A DNA stretch of 64,000 nt from Haliclona indistincta (GCA_964017065.1 OZ024786.1:3697781-3761780); one strand, 5' to 3'. Shown: positions 21,893-34,760, counted from the stretch's first letter. The notes: a model not told the origin generated them from the sequence alone. Translations and numbers: made by a program.

Positions 21893-24462
21893 ATGGCGGA
21901 AACACGTTTTCAAGCCAAGATTCAAGCGACGATATGTGGGAAGCTGAACCCCTCAGAACTGTTGCACACAGCAGTTGTACTTGTTTTAAAGGACGACGGA
22001 TTCGCTATTCTTTTGACTCCCGCAAGGGAAGCCCGTAAATCCGCTGAAACATTACTTGAATGGAGCTCAGACTCAGAAAACAAGGTAGCTTGGTACGAGT
22101 TCGCAAACAAGCTCATCACTAGTTTGCTTGGTTGCTTCAAGACTCACATTAACCAACGACGTATCCAGAAAAAAAGAGAAAAGATGTGGGAGAAATTTCA
22201 TAATCTTAGGAGCTCCGAGTCATTTACCACAGATTGGGTCACACTCCTGACAGTGTGACAAAGCTCTAGACCCATATTCTTTCAATTTGTTACTGATTCA
22301 CTGATGGAAGAACTGATCAAGTTATTGCACGAATGGAATCAACCACAAAAGAGGTCTCTATTGACTATGAAGAAAAGAATGGTGCACGCTATGCAGCTGG
22401 TTATATCATTCGATCATTAAAGAAGAAAATAGCCCGCTCTGGAAGAAAAAACAAGCAAGAGCTGATACCGTGTTCAGAAGAAAATGATTGAGGATGGCAG
22501 CACAGGAGAAAGTGTGAATGAGTTGTCCGATTGGATGAAGTCTATTCAGGGATCCTCACCTCCAAGTGGTAAAAGACAACAGCTATAATAGATTGACAGA
22601 GGTGGACTAATACACATCAATTATATGGTCTATTGCATATTTGAATCAATAGAGATTGTTGTTCAAAAAACTTTTCAACTGAATCAGCAAAAACATCTGG
22701 ACTGCTGAAAGTTGTTGATCAAATCTTGGATGACGAAGATGTTCTGTTTGCATGGTCTATTGTGTCAGCAAGCTGGGTTGAAGAAGTGGAATTCACCTGA
22801 TTGCTGAACAGTATGTGACAATGAGGGGATTCTTATTTGCCAGTTCAATAATGGAAATGTACAAGAAACATGGGAAAAAAGTGTTCAGAAGTCAAAAGGT
22901 GTACGAAAACAGCTGCAAACTTCTCAATAATTTATTTTTTTGTGTTTTACACAACTATAATTATAAAATCAATTACTATTAATATTATCATACTACTACT
23001 ACTATTATTATCAATTACAACTTGAAAAGTATTTAGACGAACTGACTCATCATGTTTCTCAGTGTGATAATGCTGGCAAAGTAATGCCAAGTCTGGCGTT
23101 GGCATTATTATTGGTTTAAAAAACCAAGATGCTGCTGCTGCTACATATCAGTATAAAGAACAAATACTGTGCTGGATGTGTCTCAGGATCTTCTCAACAT
23201 AGCTGCTACAAAAATTGGACTGCTTCATCTTCAGCCATGGAAACTGATGCAATCCTTGAAGGATTCCAGCAATCAGAGAAAGTTCATGGACTTCGCTACA
23301 CGTCATTCGTTGGTGACGGTGATAGTTCAGTGTATCCAACTTTGCTGCAAGAGGTTCCTGCCAATGGACGAGCAATTAAAAAGCTAGAATGTGCAAAACA
23401 TGCATACAAGTGCTATCGATCCAGCTTAGAAGAATTAGTACAGAACAATCCGACTTATAAAGGCAAGGGTAGTTTGACACTGAAGATGCGTAACAAAACT
23501 CACTAGTGCAGCGAGATGTGCGATCAAGATGAGAAGTAAAGAATCAAACAGACAGTAGGGTATCAAACTACAGGAAAGAGATCTAAAAAATGGCCCCTAC
23601 CATTGCTTTGGTATTCATAGTGGATGTAGTACAGATTTTTGCACACATGCCCAGTGTGAGCCAACTTGCTCAGTAGAGAGAGGTAGAGAAGAGGGTAATG
23701 ACACTGAAGAAGTACTTGAAGATGTTCTATGTAAGAATTGTAGTACTTCAATTCATAGCTGTTTTACTGTACCATGTAAAACATGTAGATGTAGCAGTTT
23801 AGCAGGAGAGGTTATGGGAAGAAACATTGGATGACACACCTGTTACTGAAGAGGATGCTCGTAAAGGTGGGGCAACACCTACTCAAGTTGACAGGAGGCT
23901 TCTTCTTGACATTTTAGTTATAGTTAGTAGACTTGTGGCCAAGGCTGCACAGCTTATTGATAACTTTACTACCAACCTAGCTGAAAACTGGATGAGCATT
24001 AGGTGTAAATTTGAAGGAGGAAAGGTGGTAAATCTATCACAGAGCGGCTCTTGGGAGTTCAGGTGCATGGGTGCTGGTCTAAGAGAAAATTTAGGACCAA
24101 CCTGGGGACCACAAGTATGGAGAAAGACAATAGATGAGCCCACTTCAATACTAGTAGATGCAGCTGAAACAGTGGCTAAAAAGTGTGAGAATGACAGGAA
24201 AAGAAAATCAACAGAGAAATCAAAAGAGAGTCGCACAAAGAGCAAGTACACACATACAGATGAGTCAGTTGAAGCCAGGAAATCACACAGCAGGCATGAT
24301 GGAGGAATTGAACCAGAAGACATCAGCGAAGACATCAGCAGAGAACATCTAGGAGAACTCAGGCGCAAGGTGGGGGGACAATCTTCTCTGTCGAGGGGAA
24401 AAGAGAGAGGAAGAGAAGGGAGGAAGAGGAGATTCGGCACTGTTATTACAATTCTGCAATGA
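21893..24462 (+). pseudogene. Mutator-like transposase (DDE domain) gene, degraded
   Basis: Pieces in order: an open N-terminal exon from ATG 21893 (MAETRFQAKIQAT) to 22258 of unknown fold; broken frames 22290-22920 (KYVTMRGFLFASSIMEMY-like); a strongly recognisable core at 23190-23500 with HSCYKNWTASSSAMETDAI, FVGDGDSSVYPTL and KKLECAKHAYKCYR, which is the Mutator-like transposase domain pattern common in invertebrates; a Cys-rich stretch 23600-23830; and a C-terminal region 23827-24462 with NLAENWMSIRCKFEGGK. At least three frame breaks lie between these blocks, so it is not functional as it stands. The final 70 residues are basic and Ser/Glu rich. Confidence 0.75.
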
Positions 24463-24585
24463 ATATAAACTTTTTTTCTCTAGGTGTGGCTGGCTCATTT
24501 TTATTTTAAAATAGTTATTATTACTGTTGTTAGTTATTGTTTGTTTATTTATTGTTTACGTCAGTAAATTTACACGTGCTGCTAA

Positions 24586-26156
24586 AAATGGGTGCATATT
24601 TGAGAAAGCCAGCTGCAATGGCAGAGAGCATAGATGAGCAGGGCGACGGTGGCACCAGGACCGAAGCCCAGATGGTGCTCGCCGTCGCCCCATCGAGCCA
24701 GCAGATGAACAATAGAGAAGAGCAAAAGACGGTAGCGAACTCAGAGGAAGAAGAGCACAAGTTAAACGAAGGAGAGAAAAACGAGCAGATGTTAGACGAA
24801 GGAGAGAAAAATGAGCAGGTGATAGACGGAGAAGAGAAAGAAGACACAGGAGAGAAAGAAGAGGAAAGCAGGAGGAAGTATAGGATGGAGAGGAAAAAAG
24901 GAGAATGCTAGAGAAGAGGATTGAATTCCTAGAGGAAAAAGAGGAGATAAGGGTGAAGCGTATCAAGAGAACAGATCAGGAAGGAAAAGAATATGAGAGA
25001 GGAGGAGATGAAGAGAGATGAGGAGAAGGAGAGGCGGATGGTCCGAGTAAGATTGGAGGAAGAGGAGAAGATTAAGAATAAGAAGAAGGACAATAACTAG
25101 TTATCAAGTCTATGATCTGTTTTCATGCATACATGCACATACATGCACTTTTTGTTTAATCTGTAATTTTTTTGTATTTGTGATAGTTTTCTGTGACTAC
25201 TGGAAAGGCGTAGCACAAAGTCCATGATCTAAATTCAGAAGCTGCACAGTACAAGCTAGTGGTCACGGTACCAGCAAGTGCTGCTCATGATGACATCGAT
25301 GATCAGCTGTGACTATCGTCAGAGAGTGACCCAGAGAGTGATGTAAGTGATACACACATGCATCCATGCATCCCTAATTGCATTTGTCAATTGTTATTAT
25401 TATTATAGGAGGAATTGTGTCCATATGAAAGGAAAATACAAAAAAAACATAAAAAAAACAAATTCTGTCTGAGTTGGGAATACTAGCCAGAAATGATGTG
25501 CCCGTAAGTTAATGTCTGTTGAACTTGCTGTTACTTGGATTTTATGATACAGCTTGCTGTGACAGGAGGCAAAAAGACTGAAAACAAGGATGTTGTAAGA
25601 TCACACCTACCTGACACAATACGCACATAATAGAACTTATCTCTATATTTTAGCAGAGCACTGCATCAGGAGAGAAAGTAATCATGACGAAAAAAATCTA
25701 AGTATGCTTACCCGTCAATTCAGCTGATGTTCAGCTCGAACAGCAAGCTTTCAAGGCAGGAGAACAGGTAAATCAATATTATGTCAATAAAAAAAATGTT
25801 ATCATATTCATATCACAGAAGACAGAGTTGGGCCATGGTGTATACATACATTACAGCCAACTGAAGCAAGCAGAACTACAGAGCAAGGCTTCAGCCACAG
25901 GGCTGATGAGTGGGTTGGTGTCGGTGTGGTATAGTAGGGAGCTACTGGCTTCCTGCTCTGCCACATCTGGCATCAACCCCCCAATGTAACAGCCATCTAC
26001 AGTAAGTTATTCTAAAAAACGAAGTACATGATTATTATTATTATACTTGGTTATCTAGCTTACTGCTTGAACAAGTATCCAAGTGCTAGTATTGATAAGC
26101 TCAAGAGAGACCTAACATCTAAATGTGGGGAGGAGAGGAGGAAACTGAAATGCTAA
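24586..26156 (+). pseudogene. Coiled-coil / BEN-like domain gene, copy 1 (decayed)
   Basis: A Glu/Lys-rich exon (24586-24911, with two to three repeats of an EGEKNEQ-type unit) may be its beginning. Then come exons near 25197-25342 (ending ESDPESD), 25410-25500 (EELCPYERKIQKKHKKNK), 25660-25768, 25819-26001 and 26059-26156. The last two give ASATGLMSGLVSVWYSREL, then YCLNKYP..SIDKLKRDLTSK. They parallel copy 2 at 38990-39319 exon for exon, including the same intron phase. The pattern resembles a BEN domain (helical DNA/protein-binding module of chromatin factors). In-frame stops and a one-base shift at the proline run near 25980 mark it as decayed. Confidence 0.55.
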
Positions 26157-26219
26157 ACTATTCTTCACATTATACTGATAGTATTATCACAACTGTTCAA
26201 TAATCAACATCAGTCTATT

Positions 26220-26425
26220 AGCAATACTGATAATTATTAAGTCACATGAATGCATGGTTTTATTGATAACATGCATGCAAAACGTCCCAAATCCCTTCAT
26301 GTTAGATGAAACATGCACATAACAATTAATTTATGCATGCAATATACATGCAACTAATTGCATGCATGTTCAAATTTTTATATTGCATGTAACATGCGCG
26401 CTACATGAAGCATACTATTATACTT
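26220..26425. repeat. Palindrome cluster (ATGCAT, CATGTAACATG) downstream of BEN copy 1
   Basis: Many overlapping self-complementary motifs such as TGCATGCA, GCATGTAACATGC and CATGTTAGATG occur within 200 bases. The same kind of cluster follows BEN copy 2 at 39465-39800. Confidence 0.7.
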
Positions 26426-26429
26426 TCAG

Positions 26430-27180
26430 CTAGTAGGGTTGGAATTTTATTCCTAAGCACTTCTATAAAGGGATTACCCAGGTCTGTAGCTTTCCTGGTG
26501 AAATTGTCTGCTCAGTGTTCGTCAGGTTAGACACACAGCATTCTTCCAACCAATGCTTGTCTCTACTCCTGTCTAGTGTATGGTTCAAGGGTAGTGTTAT
26601 ATTTCAGTTACAATGAAAAGCCCAAATGTTAGTAAAATGTTACCGCAAGGGTGAGAGTAGGAAAGAAGAAATCCTGCTGACTTCAAGTTCGATGGTAACA
26701 GTGTATCACTTGAGTGGAGTGACAGCTTGGAGAGGCTGGAGCAGCACGAGTATGGAGTGAGTTGGTCATACTCTGTCCAATTGTCCTCAGTGACAAGAAG
26801 CCAGGCCCATTGCTCATCTCAACAGGAGCTACGAATGTAGGACAATCACGATGGCATTAACTGGCAGTCGGGCCTCTGAGTCTGTGTCCCAACACTCAGT
26901 GACCATCTCCACAATTTTGGTACAGTTCTGAGAAAAAAGAGAGAAGTTGTTGATCAATATGATCACTAGTCAATAAGTCAAAATGTTAGTAGTCTTGTCT
27001 TACCATAACGACCATCAGTGATAGCAGTAGGTCCTATGAAGATAACAGAGGTAAGTTAAACCAAGTTGCTTCTCACTTATTGCCTTCAGTTTGTCTGCAC
27101 ATCACATAAACATCCTCCTCTGTCCGTAATTTACACATAACTTTTGCAGATTTTAGTAGGTGCCCTCAAAGCACAATAAC
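26430..27180. other. No recognised gene
   Basis: Frames are short on both strands and no motif was recognised. It may be the decayed 5' part of the transposase that follows. Confidence 0.35.
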
Positions 27181-27187
27181 ACATAAA

Positions 27188-28214
27188 TTGACATACATTA
27201 ATTTTTTCAGTGAATTGGTCATCCTACGTGTTTTATGCTATGTTATTTGTGACGACTGCCAATTAAATGACATGACAAGTTTCTGCACATCTAGCGCAAT
27301 TCTGACGATCGATCCCACATTTTCACTCAGTGATTTTGATGTAACTCCGGTCACATACCGTCATCTTCTTCTTGAAACAAAAATATATGGTACGCCACCT
27401 GGGCTTCTTGGACCACTCTTGATTCATTACCGAAAAAATGTAGCAAATCTTTGATTAGAAGGAGTTAATTAAAGTATTTGGGACAGATGGTGAAGAGGCA
27501 CTTGCAGATGCCTTTGAGCATTAATTGAGGTTATCACAATGATTAAAATGCTTCATTATGATAGCTCCAGTACTGCAAACAATGTTGACCAAACAAAGGT
27601 AAGTGTTAATTTCTGATAATAGCAAACGCATACAGACAACAGCATGGTAAAACATTCATCTCCTCCCAAGGCTGCCACCCAGTGCTCTAATCAAGCAAAT
27701 GAACCCTACATGACTCCAAGTTCATCCTACATGTACCCTGGCCCTTCGTACATGTCTCTTGGCCCTTCATACGTCTCCTGGCCCTTCGTACATGCCTCCT
27801 GGCCCATCCTACATATCACCTGGCCCATCTTACACGTGCCCTGGCTCATCAGCTGGTGGTCACATCAAATTTCTTCCCCAAAACCAGCTCAATTCGCTCT
27901 AGCCACAATTTCTGGTAACATCTCAAAGTGTGCTGGGTGTCGAAACCAGTATACAAAGCCACTGGTACCACCATACAACCTGTGCATTCGTCATCCACAG
28001 CGGCAATCGTTCCTATCTCCTGATGGGAATCAACAATCCAAGTTTGCACCAGCATAATTATTATCGTGCCAACATTATATGCATTACCAAGGATTGGCCT
28101 CTTTTCCATCCAACAGACTTAATCATTGAACCAGCACTACGACTGCTATCACTATCCGGGGCTACTCTGCTGATTGTTAAAGCTCTCCGGGCTCCTCTCC
28201 AGCTCTCTTTCTAG
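27188..28214 (+). pseudogene. MULE-type transposase fragment with Pro/Tyr repeat and Cys-rich tail
   Basis: The first block (27250-27460) reads LTIDPTFSLSDFDVTPVTY then GPLLIHYRKN, and 27478-27525 reads VFGTDGEEALADAFE. Asp in IDPTF and in GTDGE are the usual first two catalytic positions of this MULE-like family. A tandem Gly-Pro-Ser-Tyr-Met repeat (27715-27850) follows, interrupted by frame slips. The C-terminal block (27880-28120) has ATISGNISKCAGC, PPYNLCIRH and NIICITKDWPLFHP, matching the zinc-ribbon tail of the same family. Several frame breaks, so a relic. Confidence 0.65.
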
Positions 28215-28229
28215 TTCTAGTCTATTTCA

Positions 28230-29630
28230 TAATAATTACAGTCATAAAATTTACATATGCATACAATTTTGTAATTAAATTTATGAAAGGTCATTCCATT
28301 CCACCGTTCCATTCCACTGTTCCAGTCCAGCGATTGTATATGACCAGTTCACTAGCACTAATTAGCTGTTTCGAGGCAACAAAGACGTGCATAAATATTT
28401 ATGTGCATTGGGTACGCAGGTGAAAACTATTGCATCTGAATTAGCCCTAACGTTTAAGTCTGAAGATAAGAAATCCACTAGATGCGATAGTGAAGATGAT
28501 CATAGACTTGATGCATTTAGATGACAGTTAACACAGTAAGTGTTGCGTTTAACATTATTGTACACTGTTAATTTCATTTCTTAGATTAAAACACCATGAC
28601 TACAATTTTTGAGCAGCAAATAAGTATTGGTCAACAAGCTGTGCAGTTTTTTGACTGTAAAAGAAATACTATAATGGTTACATATTAGTTGGGAAAATGG
28701 TGTGAATTGTAGTGATGGTAAGTCCAGATACACTTTCACTATAATTATAACATAAAGAATGATCTTATTCCTGTATATAGATAGGACTGTCATAAGATGC
28801 AACCTGGTTTGCAGACAACACAGCCATTACCACTATCGTCAGAAACCGTTCTTCGTAAATGTGACTTTGTAAAGCATTTACATAGCCCGGACTATTAAGT
28901 TAGTGCCTGAAAGAGTGAAGCGTCCTAGCACCAGTAAGGCCAAGAAAGTTGATTGTGAGACCTGTGGAAAAGTCTCTATACGAACCTGAAGCGGCATAGA
29001 GTCAATAAGCATCTTCAGGATAGAACAGGTATGTAACAGAGACATGTCACAGTCATAGTTTTTGACAGCCATGATTAAATGGATAGGAATAGGTTTTTCT
29101 TTTGAGCTATGTACATGCTCCCCTGTACATGTCATCAAAAAGACAGGCGCCTCCAGTTGTCAAGCAAAATGTGAAATAAATGATTGCATTGAAAATGCAC
29201 GAGCATCAGCCAGAATGCAAATATCTACGATCTGTTCAGAACCGCTTGGCTTTCATCACTCAGCAACCTCTAGACGATAGTGTATTAGAAGAAATGATGA
29301 ATGAATTGCAATGGCTGAAGGAGTCAAGAAGAGCAAGGTGCTATAGTTTGAAAAACAAAGCTGTTTGTGAGAGAGTATGTATTAGCTTAACGAGACCTTG
29401 AGATTGTGTCATCCAATCCATACCGCCGCTCCACCACCAGGAAATCAGTTATTGCCCGACCAGCCAGGTATAGACCGTTACTTAAGGTAGGACAGGTGTC
29501 TAAATTCATCTCTTGGATTTTTGTTAGTTTTACAGCATATGTATATTTTAGACTGATAAGTAAATTTCCAGCGTTACAGTACAGAATTCTGATTGGTTAT
29601 GGAGATATACTACTTTAAAAATATCACTTT
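28230..29630. other. Degraded region without a recognised gene
   Basis: Short open pieces (for example 28800-28880 and 29180-29401, with FITQQPLDDSVLEEMMNEL) look like old exons on the plus strand, but no family was identified. A TTCCATTCCAC-type short repeat lies at 28290-28325. Confidence 0.35.
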
Positions 29631-29637
29631 TAATGAT

Positions 29638-29697
29638 ATTCACGCAACAATAATTAGATTCAAGCAACAATAATTAGATTCACGCAACAATAATTAG
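29638..29697. repeat. Three tandem 20-bp units
   Basis: ATTCACGCAACAATAATTAG is repeated three times, the middle unit with one change. Confidence 0.9.
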
Positions 29698-30379
29698 ATT
29701 CATGAGCGCGATTTGCAGTAACAAATACAGCTATATGCCAAACCACAGGCTACACCACATTTCCATATTTGGAACAGTATTAGCTAAGCGTTTGCTTGTG
29801 TCATTAAATAGAATAACGACTAAAAATATGCGCGTGGGGAACAAGAAAGGACTGATCTGTACAGAACCACGAAGCCTGGCAGGCTCATACTCAGCGAAGG
29901 AGTATCAACAGTACTCAAGAATTGCTACACGGATTCTTCAACAAGTTTGTGTTGTTCTTAGCAGAGGCCGCATCAGCAGGATCCAAGTCGGCTGCTCTAG
30001 GCAGTGTTTACACAATGTAGCTAAAAACGATGAGCATTGAGAACAAATCTCTTTGTGATTGCGGCCTCTGCAGAAAAGTTAGCTCTTTGCGTCCCCTAAA
30101 CCACTGTGAAACTGAAATTACTCCATCTCTTTCTGTCAGCGAGAAAAACAAGATAATGTACTTTTACTACACTTTACAACGACGAACATTTTGCAAAACC
30201 TAAAAACTTTGAAACTTTCATTTGTACTGTGCATACAAACAAACATTTCTACTTTAACTATTTGAAAAAATAATGTCCTTAGCTTGCTCTGTTCTACCAC
30301 AATAATTATTTGTAATAGTATACCAAAAATTCACACCTTCACACCTGTCCTACCTTAAATATGACGTCGGCGTGGAAAT

Positions 30380-31490
30380 ATTGTTTATTATTAAACTACA
30401 GACGAACAGCAAAATCCGCTACACAAACAGCATGAACTATTTCAACAGCAGGCACAGTACCATGACGAGCAACGGCGACCATTAAGCATCAACGAGCAGC
30501 AAAAACCACTACTCAACGAGCAGGAACCACGAGGCATCATCTCACTCATGAATGGACAACAGCAACCATCAGGTAATAGCCAGCAGCAGCTACACTCATC
30601 AATGAACAAAAAGAAAAAGCACTTATTAACAAACAGCAGCAACCTCGTCCCCAGAAAAACAGCATCAATTCTCTCAGCTTAACCAGCCACCATCATAGCA
30701 ACAGGCATTTCAGCTTATCCAATCACTATTACCACAGCAATATTATCACTATTACCTTTCCGTTAACAGTTTGTGAAAATAGCTGGGTTGGAATATTTTG
30801 GATGTCTGCCCAAAGAAGAAAACACAGGTCAAACCACCTCTTGTAGGCAATCCACTCATGCAGAAAGAGAACATTGTACCTGGAAAATCGGTGGAACACC
30901 CATTGAGGTTCAAGAAAACTGCAAAATCACCTGGCAAGTAAAATAAAATATAATTCTACCAATCGATTCTTACATCCACAACTATAGACATTTCAAGTGG
31001 AAGGAGTGGAAGGACTATGCGAGGCACATTATCACTTAGTGTGCCATAGTCTACACACCCCAACCCCATGTGCTGATTGTGGGGCAAAACCTAAACCTCG
31101 GCAGAATGCATTTACAAGGCATAGCCCAGATGCTATTACTGCCACTGAGTACCTCAGCGCAAACACTGAGTTTAGTGTTGAAATACTGCCAACAGACATC
31201 ATATGCAAACCATGCTACAACATGCACATAGCAATACTAAATCACATTGATTGCCAGAGTCCAGCACATATCAGTTTGCAATCTCCTTATTATCGTCTTA
31301 TTATTGGGTATGCTAGAAATCCTTCTCTTAAGCAACAGTTGTATACTTGTGCCATTCTAGGCTTTGCTTTGTCGGAAGATATGGGTTTGTTGTGTGTAAT
31401 GATGACCTTTCTTTTTGTTCTGAACAGTATTTTAGCGCCTCTTCTAATGCTGCTGCCTGTCGTGAATACCATTATTGGAACTGTATAGAA
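30380..31490 (+). CDS. Gln-rich / Cys-rich protein of unknown function (partial model)
   Basis: A CAG-rich exon (30405-30640) encodes a Q-rich tract ([13 protein letters not shown], then [13 protein letters not shown]). A second exon (30775-30935) reads [16 protein letters not shown] third (30994-31310) contains paired Cys/His motifs ([31 protein letters not shown]) that look zinc-binding. Frames stay open within each exon and GT-AG joins are plausible. No family was named. It might be a transposon-linked gene, because similar Cys-rich proteins accompany sponge mobile elements (recollection, uncertain). Confidence 0.45.
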
Positions 31491-31700
31491 TGGAAATTAG
31501 GGGAGTGGTGGAGGAGGAATGCGAAGTCAGAGGGCCTGGTGCATAACTAACCTTATCCCCCGCCCCCCTCCTGATATTGTTGAAGTAATGATCAGATCAT
31601 TCAATTTTTACTTAGTGCATTAATTTTTACTTAGTACATTAACATGCTCGGCTGCGACAAAGGTGCAAGGTAAAAAGGACTCATTAATCTTGTCTTCAAA

Positions 31701-32265
31701 ATGAAAAGCCACGAAAAACAGCATAAACCTAATTCAAAGATTGACGAAGCCCTTTACGAGGCAGAATTTGAGCTAGATGCCGTCCCTTCAGTCCCAGCCA
31801 CGCCTTCCACAGTCAAGAGAGCTAGGGACGTCCTCCGAGGTAGGAAATTGCTGGCTGAACGCCAGAAATTGATTAAAATAGCCGACCGTACCGACCTCGG
31901 CTGCGCCGTAGTGTCGAAGTACACAGCTGAAGAACTAGCTGATGGCAGCGAAGACGAGAAATGCCTGGAAAAGGCAGAAAAAGAAGCTGAGAGGAAGGCA
32001 AGCAGGAGGAAGAGAAATGTCGACAACCGGCAACGTCCATACAGGAGACCTACCAACCCCCAGCATGTCCCTGAAGCAAATCTGCCAGGACAGAGTACAA
32101 TGATGACAATCCCAGCTGCCACCGCACTCCAGTATAAGCGCCAGATGGCAGTTCCAAGGATGCCACCATCCAAAGAGAGATTGGGCTCTGTTTCGCCTGC
32201 GGTCAGATGGGACACATCCAAAGCCACTGCCCAGGGCATGCAGAGCAGCAGCAATCCTAAGTCTT
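31701..32265 (+). pseudogene. Gag-like ORF with CCHC zinc knuckle (YR-retrotransposon type), frameshifted
   Basis: The ORF from ATG 31701 reads a charged region (DEALYEAEFELDAVP, LAERQKLIKIADRTDLG, SEDEKCLEKAEKEAE) typical of nucleocapsid-type proteins. Shortly before the end a frameshift hides a zinc knuckle: in the neighbouring frame bases 32189-32245 read LCFACGQMGHIQSHCPG, a C-x2-C-x4-H-x4-C motif. No RT follows directly. It may be the gag partner of the recombinase lineage seen at 52300-53045 (inference). Confidence 0.6.
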
Positions 32266-32659
32266 GGTATCCACAAGAATATTGTGAGAATGCGCTGCAT
32301 TGTGTTGATGAGGTGATGATTTTGATGTTGTGATTGTTTTTCAGAGTGTGGCATGGTAGGGTAAGAGTTAGATGAAGTGTGCGGTGAATATTATTACAAT
32401 GATGTTATCAATCATACAAATTCAATATTCAATATGGAACTGTTTACTCCTGATTTTCACTCACCAATCAATACAAACGTAGTAGTAGTGATGATCGTCG
32501 GCGTCCAGAGTGGCCAGAGCGAGTCTCGTATCGGCAATTTGTCAGTGATCGGTTGCTCCAGAGTGTGTCTAGTGAGTCCACAATCCGTTTCGAAGGACCA
32601 TGTAGGGGCGCGGACTTCTTCCTGCGCTGCTTCTGTGCTAAGTGGAGCTCACTAGTCTC

Positions 32660-33260
32660 GTTCGTGCGTTATTGGGATTGACCAAAACTCATTCTTATTC
32701 AGAAGCGCTTTGGCGCATGGTGAACGATGACAATGTCTCCGTTAGAGATGTGTCTTGTACCTGATGGTGTATTCTTATTGGCGGTAAGCAGCAGATTATT
32801 GCTAAACATATGGACACGCTGCTCAGCCTAGAACCTGTGAACACGACACACAATGTACCAGCACTCCGATGCCTGTATGATCAGGTTGAGTCAAACAAGC
32901 GTGGATTGAAGTCTCTCGGAGTCGAGTCTGACACATACGGCACTCTACTCTTAAAGAAGTTACAGTCGATTTCATTTCCGTTCGAACAGAGGCTTGTGCT
33001 GGCGTGACGAGTGAGTGCCGTGCGCTGGCGTAGCCACGCCCCACAATAGTCCACACATGTACATGTAAAATGGATGAATTGCTACACGCGTTACGCAACG
33101 GGTCAAACACCACACGGAGTACGCGATACGCGATGTTCGAACGGAACTGAAATCGACTGTACCGGCAGAGCTTCGTCTCGTGAATAGTTGTAAGGTCGAT
33201 GAAAAGGATTGGACGTTGGACAATGTTCTGCCCATGGCCCCGCCCCCAGTGTTATATCGG
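32660..33260 (+). pseudogene. DUF1759-type gag fragment (BEL/Pao-like retroelement), split by a MITE
   Basis: The plus strand reads MDTLLSLEPVNTTHNVPALR then YDQVESNKRGLKSLG, characteristic of the DUF1759 gag-type domain found in BEL/Pao retroelements. The frame is cut at 32962 by a 197-bp inverted-repeat insertion and resumes at 33162 (AELRLVNSCKVDEKDW). No protease, RT or integrase was seen nearby. The element is a broken fragment. Confidence 0.7.
32963..33159. mobile_element. 197-bp Tc1/mariner-type MITE (TA duplication, 25-bp TIRs)
   Basis: Ends: CAGTCGATTTCATTTCC at 32963-32987 and its inverse with one mismatch at 33135-33159. TA is present on both sides (32961-32962 and 33160-33161). 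It interrupts the DUF1759 frame, and excision with one TA rejoins the frame. Confidence 0.82.
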
Positions 33261-33264
33261 TTGA

Positions 33265-34250
33265 TGCATGTGCGCTATGGCATTTGCACCAGCAACACCT
33301 TTGTACTTGTATGGAATCTAGCTCGCCGTCAGTCGGCCATAGCGTCAGGACAGGCTGTCAGCCACCGGTCAAGGCTTGAATTTAACCGGCGTTTTGGCCG
33401 ATGGCCGACAATTATAATACACACTGCCCTGGCACTTTAAATGGCATGATATAACTTCCACTATGTTGCTTTAAGGCACGAACTACTTTAACCATCAGCC
33501 ACCATGTTCAATCTCCCTTATCTGATCATAGTTTCTTCTCTTCTCAAGTCAATGATGTCTGTCAGTAGCTGTAAGAGTGGAAGACCTGTTTGATTGGGGC
33601 GCATGGGTTAAAAACCCTAATATCAAAGAATGCCCTTTTAAAACAACCTAAAACCCATCACAGGTGATGTCAAGTCGAGCATTATCTGTCGAATTGGCTG
33701 TACGAAGAGAAAGAAGCTCTCCTGAGAGAGGCTGTAAAATTGGTTCAACCGCAACATTATGGCAGACTTCAGTTAAGAGAGAAGCAGTAACATCCCTGCT
33801 GTTTGCTTGCTTCATAGCTCTGTTGCCATAATCGGCTGTTTGCCTCATCTTTGATCCTTCCATGAATCTACATTACATGGCTTATGCCATCTACCATACT
33901 CCCATTCAATTTGTAGTAGAGACCACAAGGAATGCAGACTTGTCTTCTGTGTCAGTAACAGCTAGGCTCTCGAATGGTATGCATGCCACAAAGCGGCTCT
34001 CCTAATAAAACCTCAATATCATCTCTTTTCTTATTTCGCAATAGTAAACTTCTCTTTTCTAGCCTACCAACCATAAAAATTTGTTTCACTTGGCTGTACA
34101 AAGCTAGACTAGTGTCACTTACTGATTTCTGGAGTAGTAATTGGCAGCGCAGTAGAACACAGGTCGAGACTGAGAGAATCGACTACCATGAGCCTCCACG
34201 CCACGAACAGCAAGATCAGTCCAGCATTCATTGCTCCTTGAAGTGCTGCA
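33265..34250. other. No recognised gene
   Basis: Only unsupported short frames on both strands. Confidence 0.35.
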
Positions 34251-34309
34251 GATATGGTATCTTTTCTACATGACGACCAAGACGTGTCTCCAAAGCGTCG
34301 AAAGAAGTT

Positions 34310-34760
34310 GCTGGTCCACGGGACGTCTCCTCCTAATTCTAACTCTAGTTACTGGTCTGCTCTCTCTATCTACTTAGATTCAATCTTATCAAATCATTCA
34401 GTTCTCCTGCTCGGTGATTTTAACTCTCCCGACATATGTTGGTCCACTCTCACAGGACAGGTTTGCAAATTAACATTCAATCACAATCTTTCGCAACTAG
34501 TAGATATTCCTACTCACAACAGTGGGAATATTTTAGACCTTGTTCTCTCCTCCCCAAGCACAAATGTTTGTGAACTTACTAAGGTCTCTTACCCTGTATT
34601 ACAATCTGATCACTTTATCCTTTCCTTTAAATTTCTCTCTACATCTACTAATCCCCAACCTCATCTAAATAATCCCTCCTCTAAATTTGCTTTCACAAAA
34701 GCTGACTTTGATTGCCTTTCCTCATATCTCTTAGATGTTGACTTCAGCTCGTACTATAAT
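34310..34760 (+). pseudogene. LINE endonuclease fragment (EEP family, C-terminal half)
   Basis: The frame reads NHSVLLLGDFNSPDICW (the GDFN motif of apurinic-type endonucleases), then SQLVDIPTHNSGNILDLVL and LQSDHFILSF (the SDH motif). This is the end of an exonuclease-endonuclease-phosphatase domain of a non-LTR retrotransposon such as CR1/L2-like LINEs. Similarity ends near 34760 and no RT domain follows, so the insertion is truncated or recombined. Confidence 0.8.

Noticed and set aside
23883..24440. 185-residue minus-strand frame rich in Leu/Ser/Pro
   Set aside because: Complement of the Glu/Lys/Arg-rich tail of the Mutator-like ORF.
31754..32354. Two minus-strand frames opposite the zinc-knuckle gag
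   Set aside because: Composition mirrors the charged plus-strand protein; no domain.
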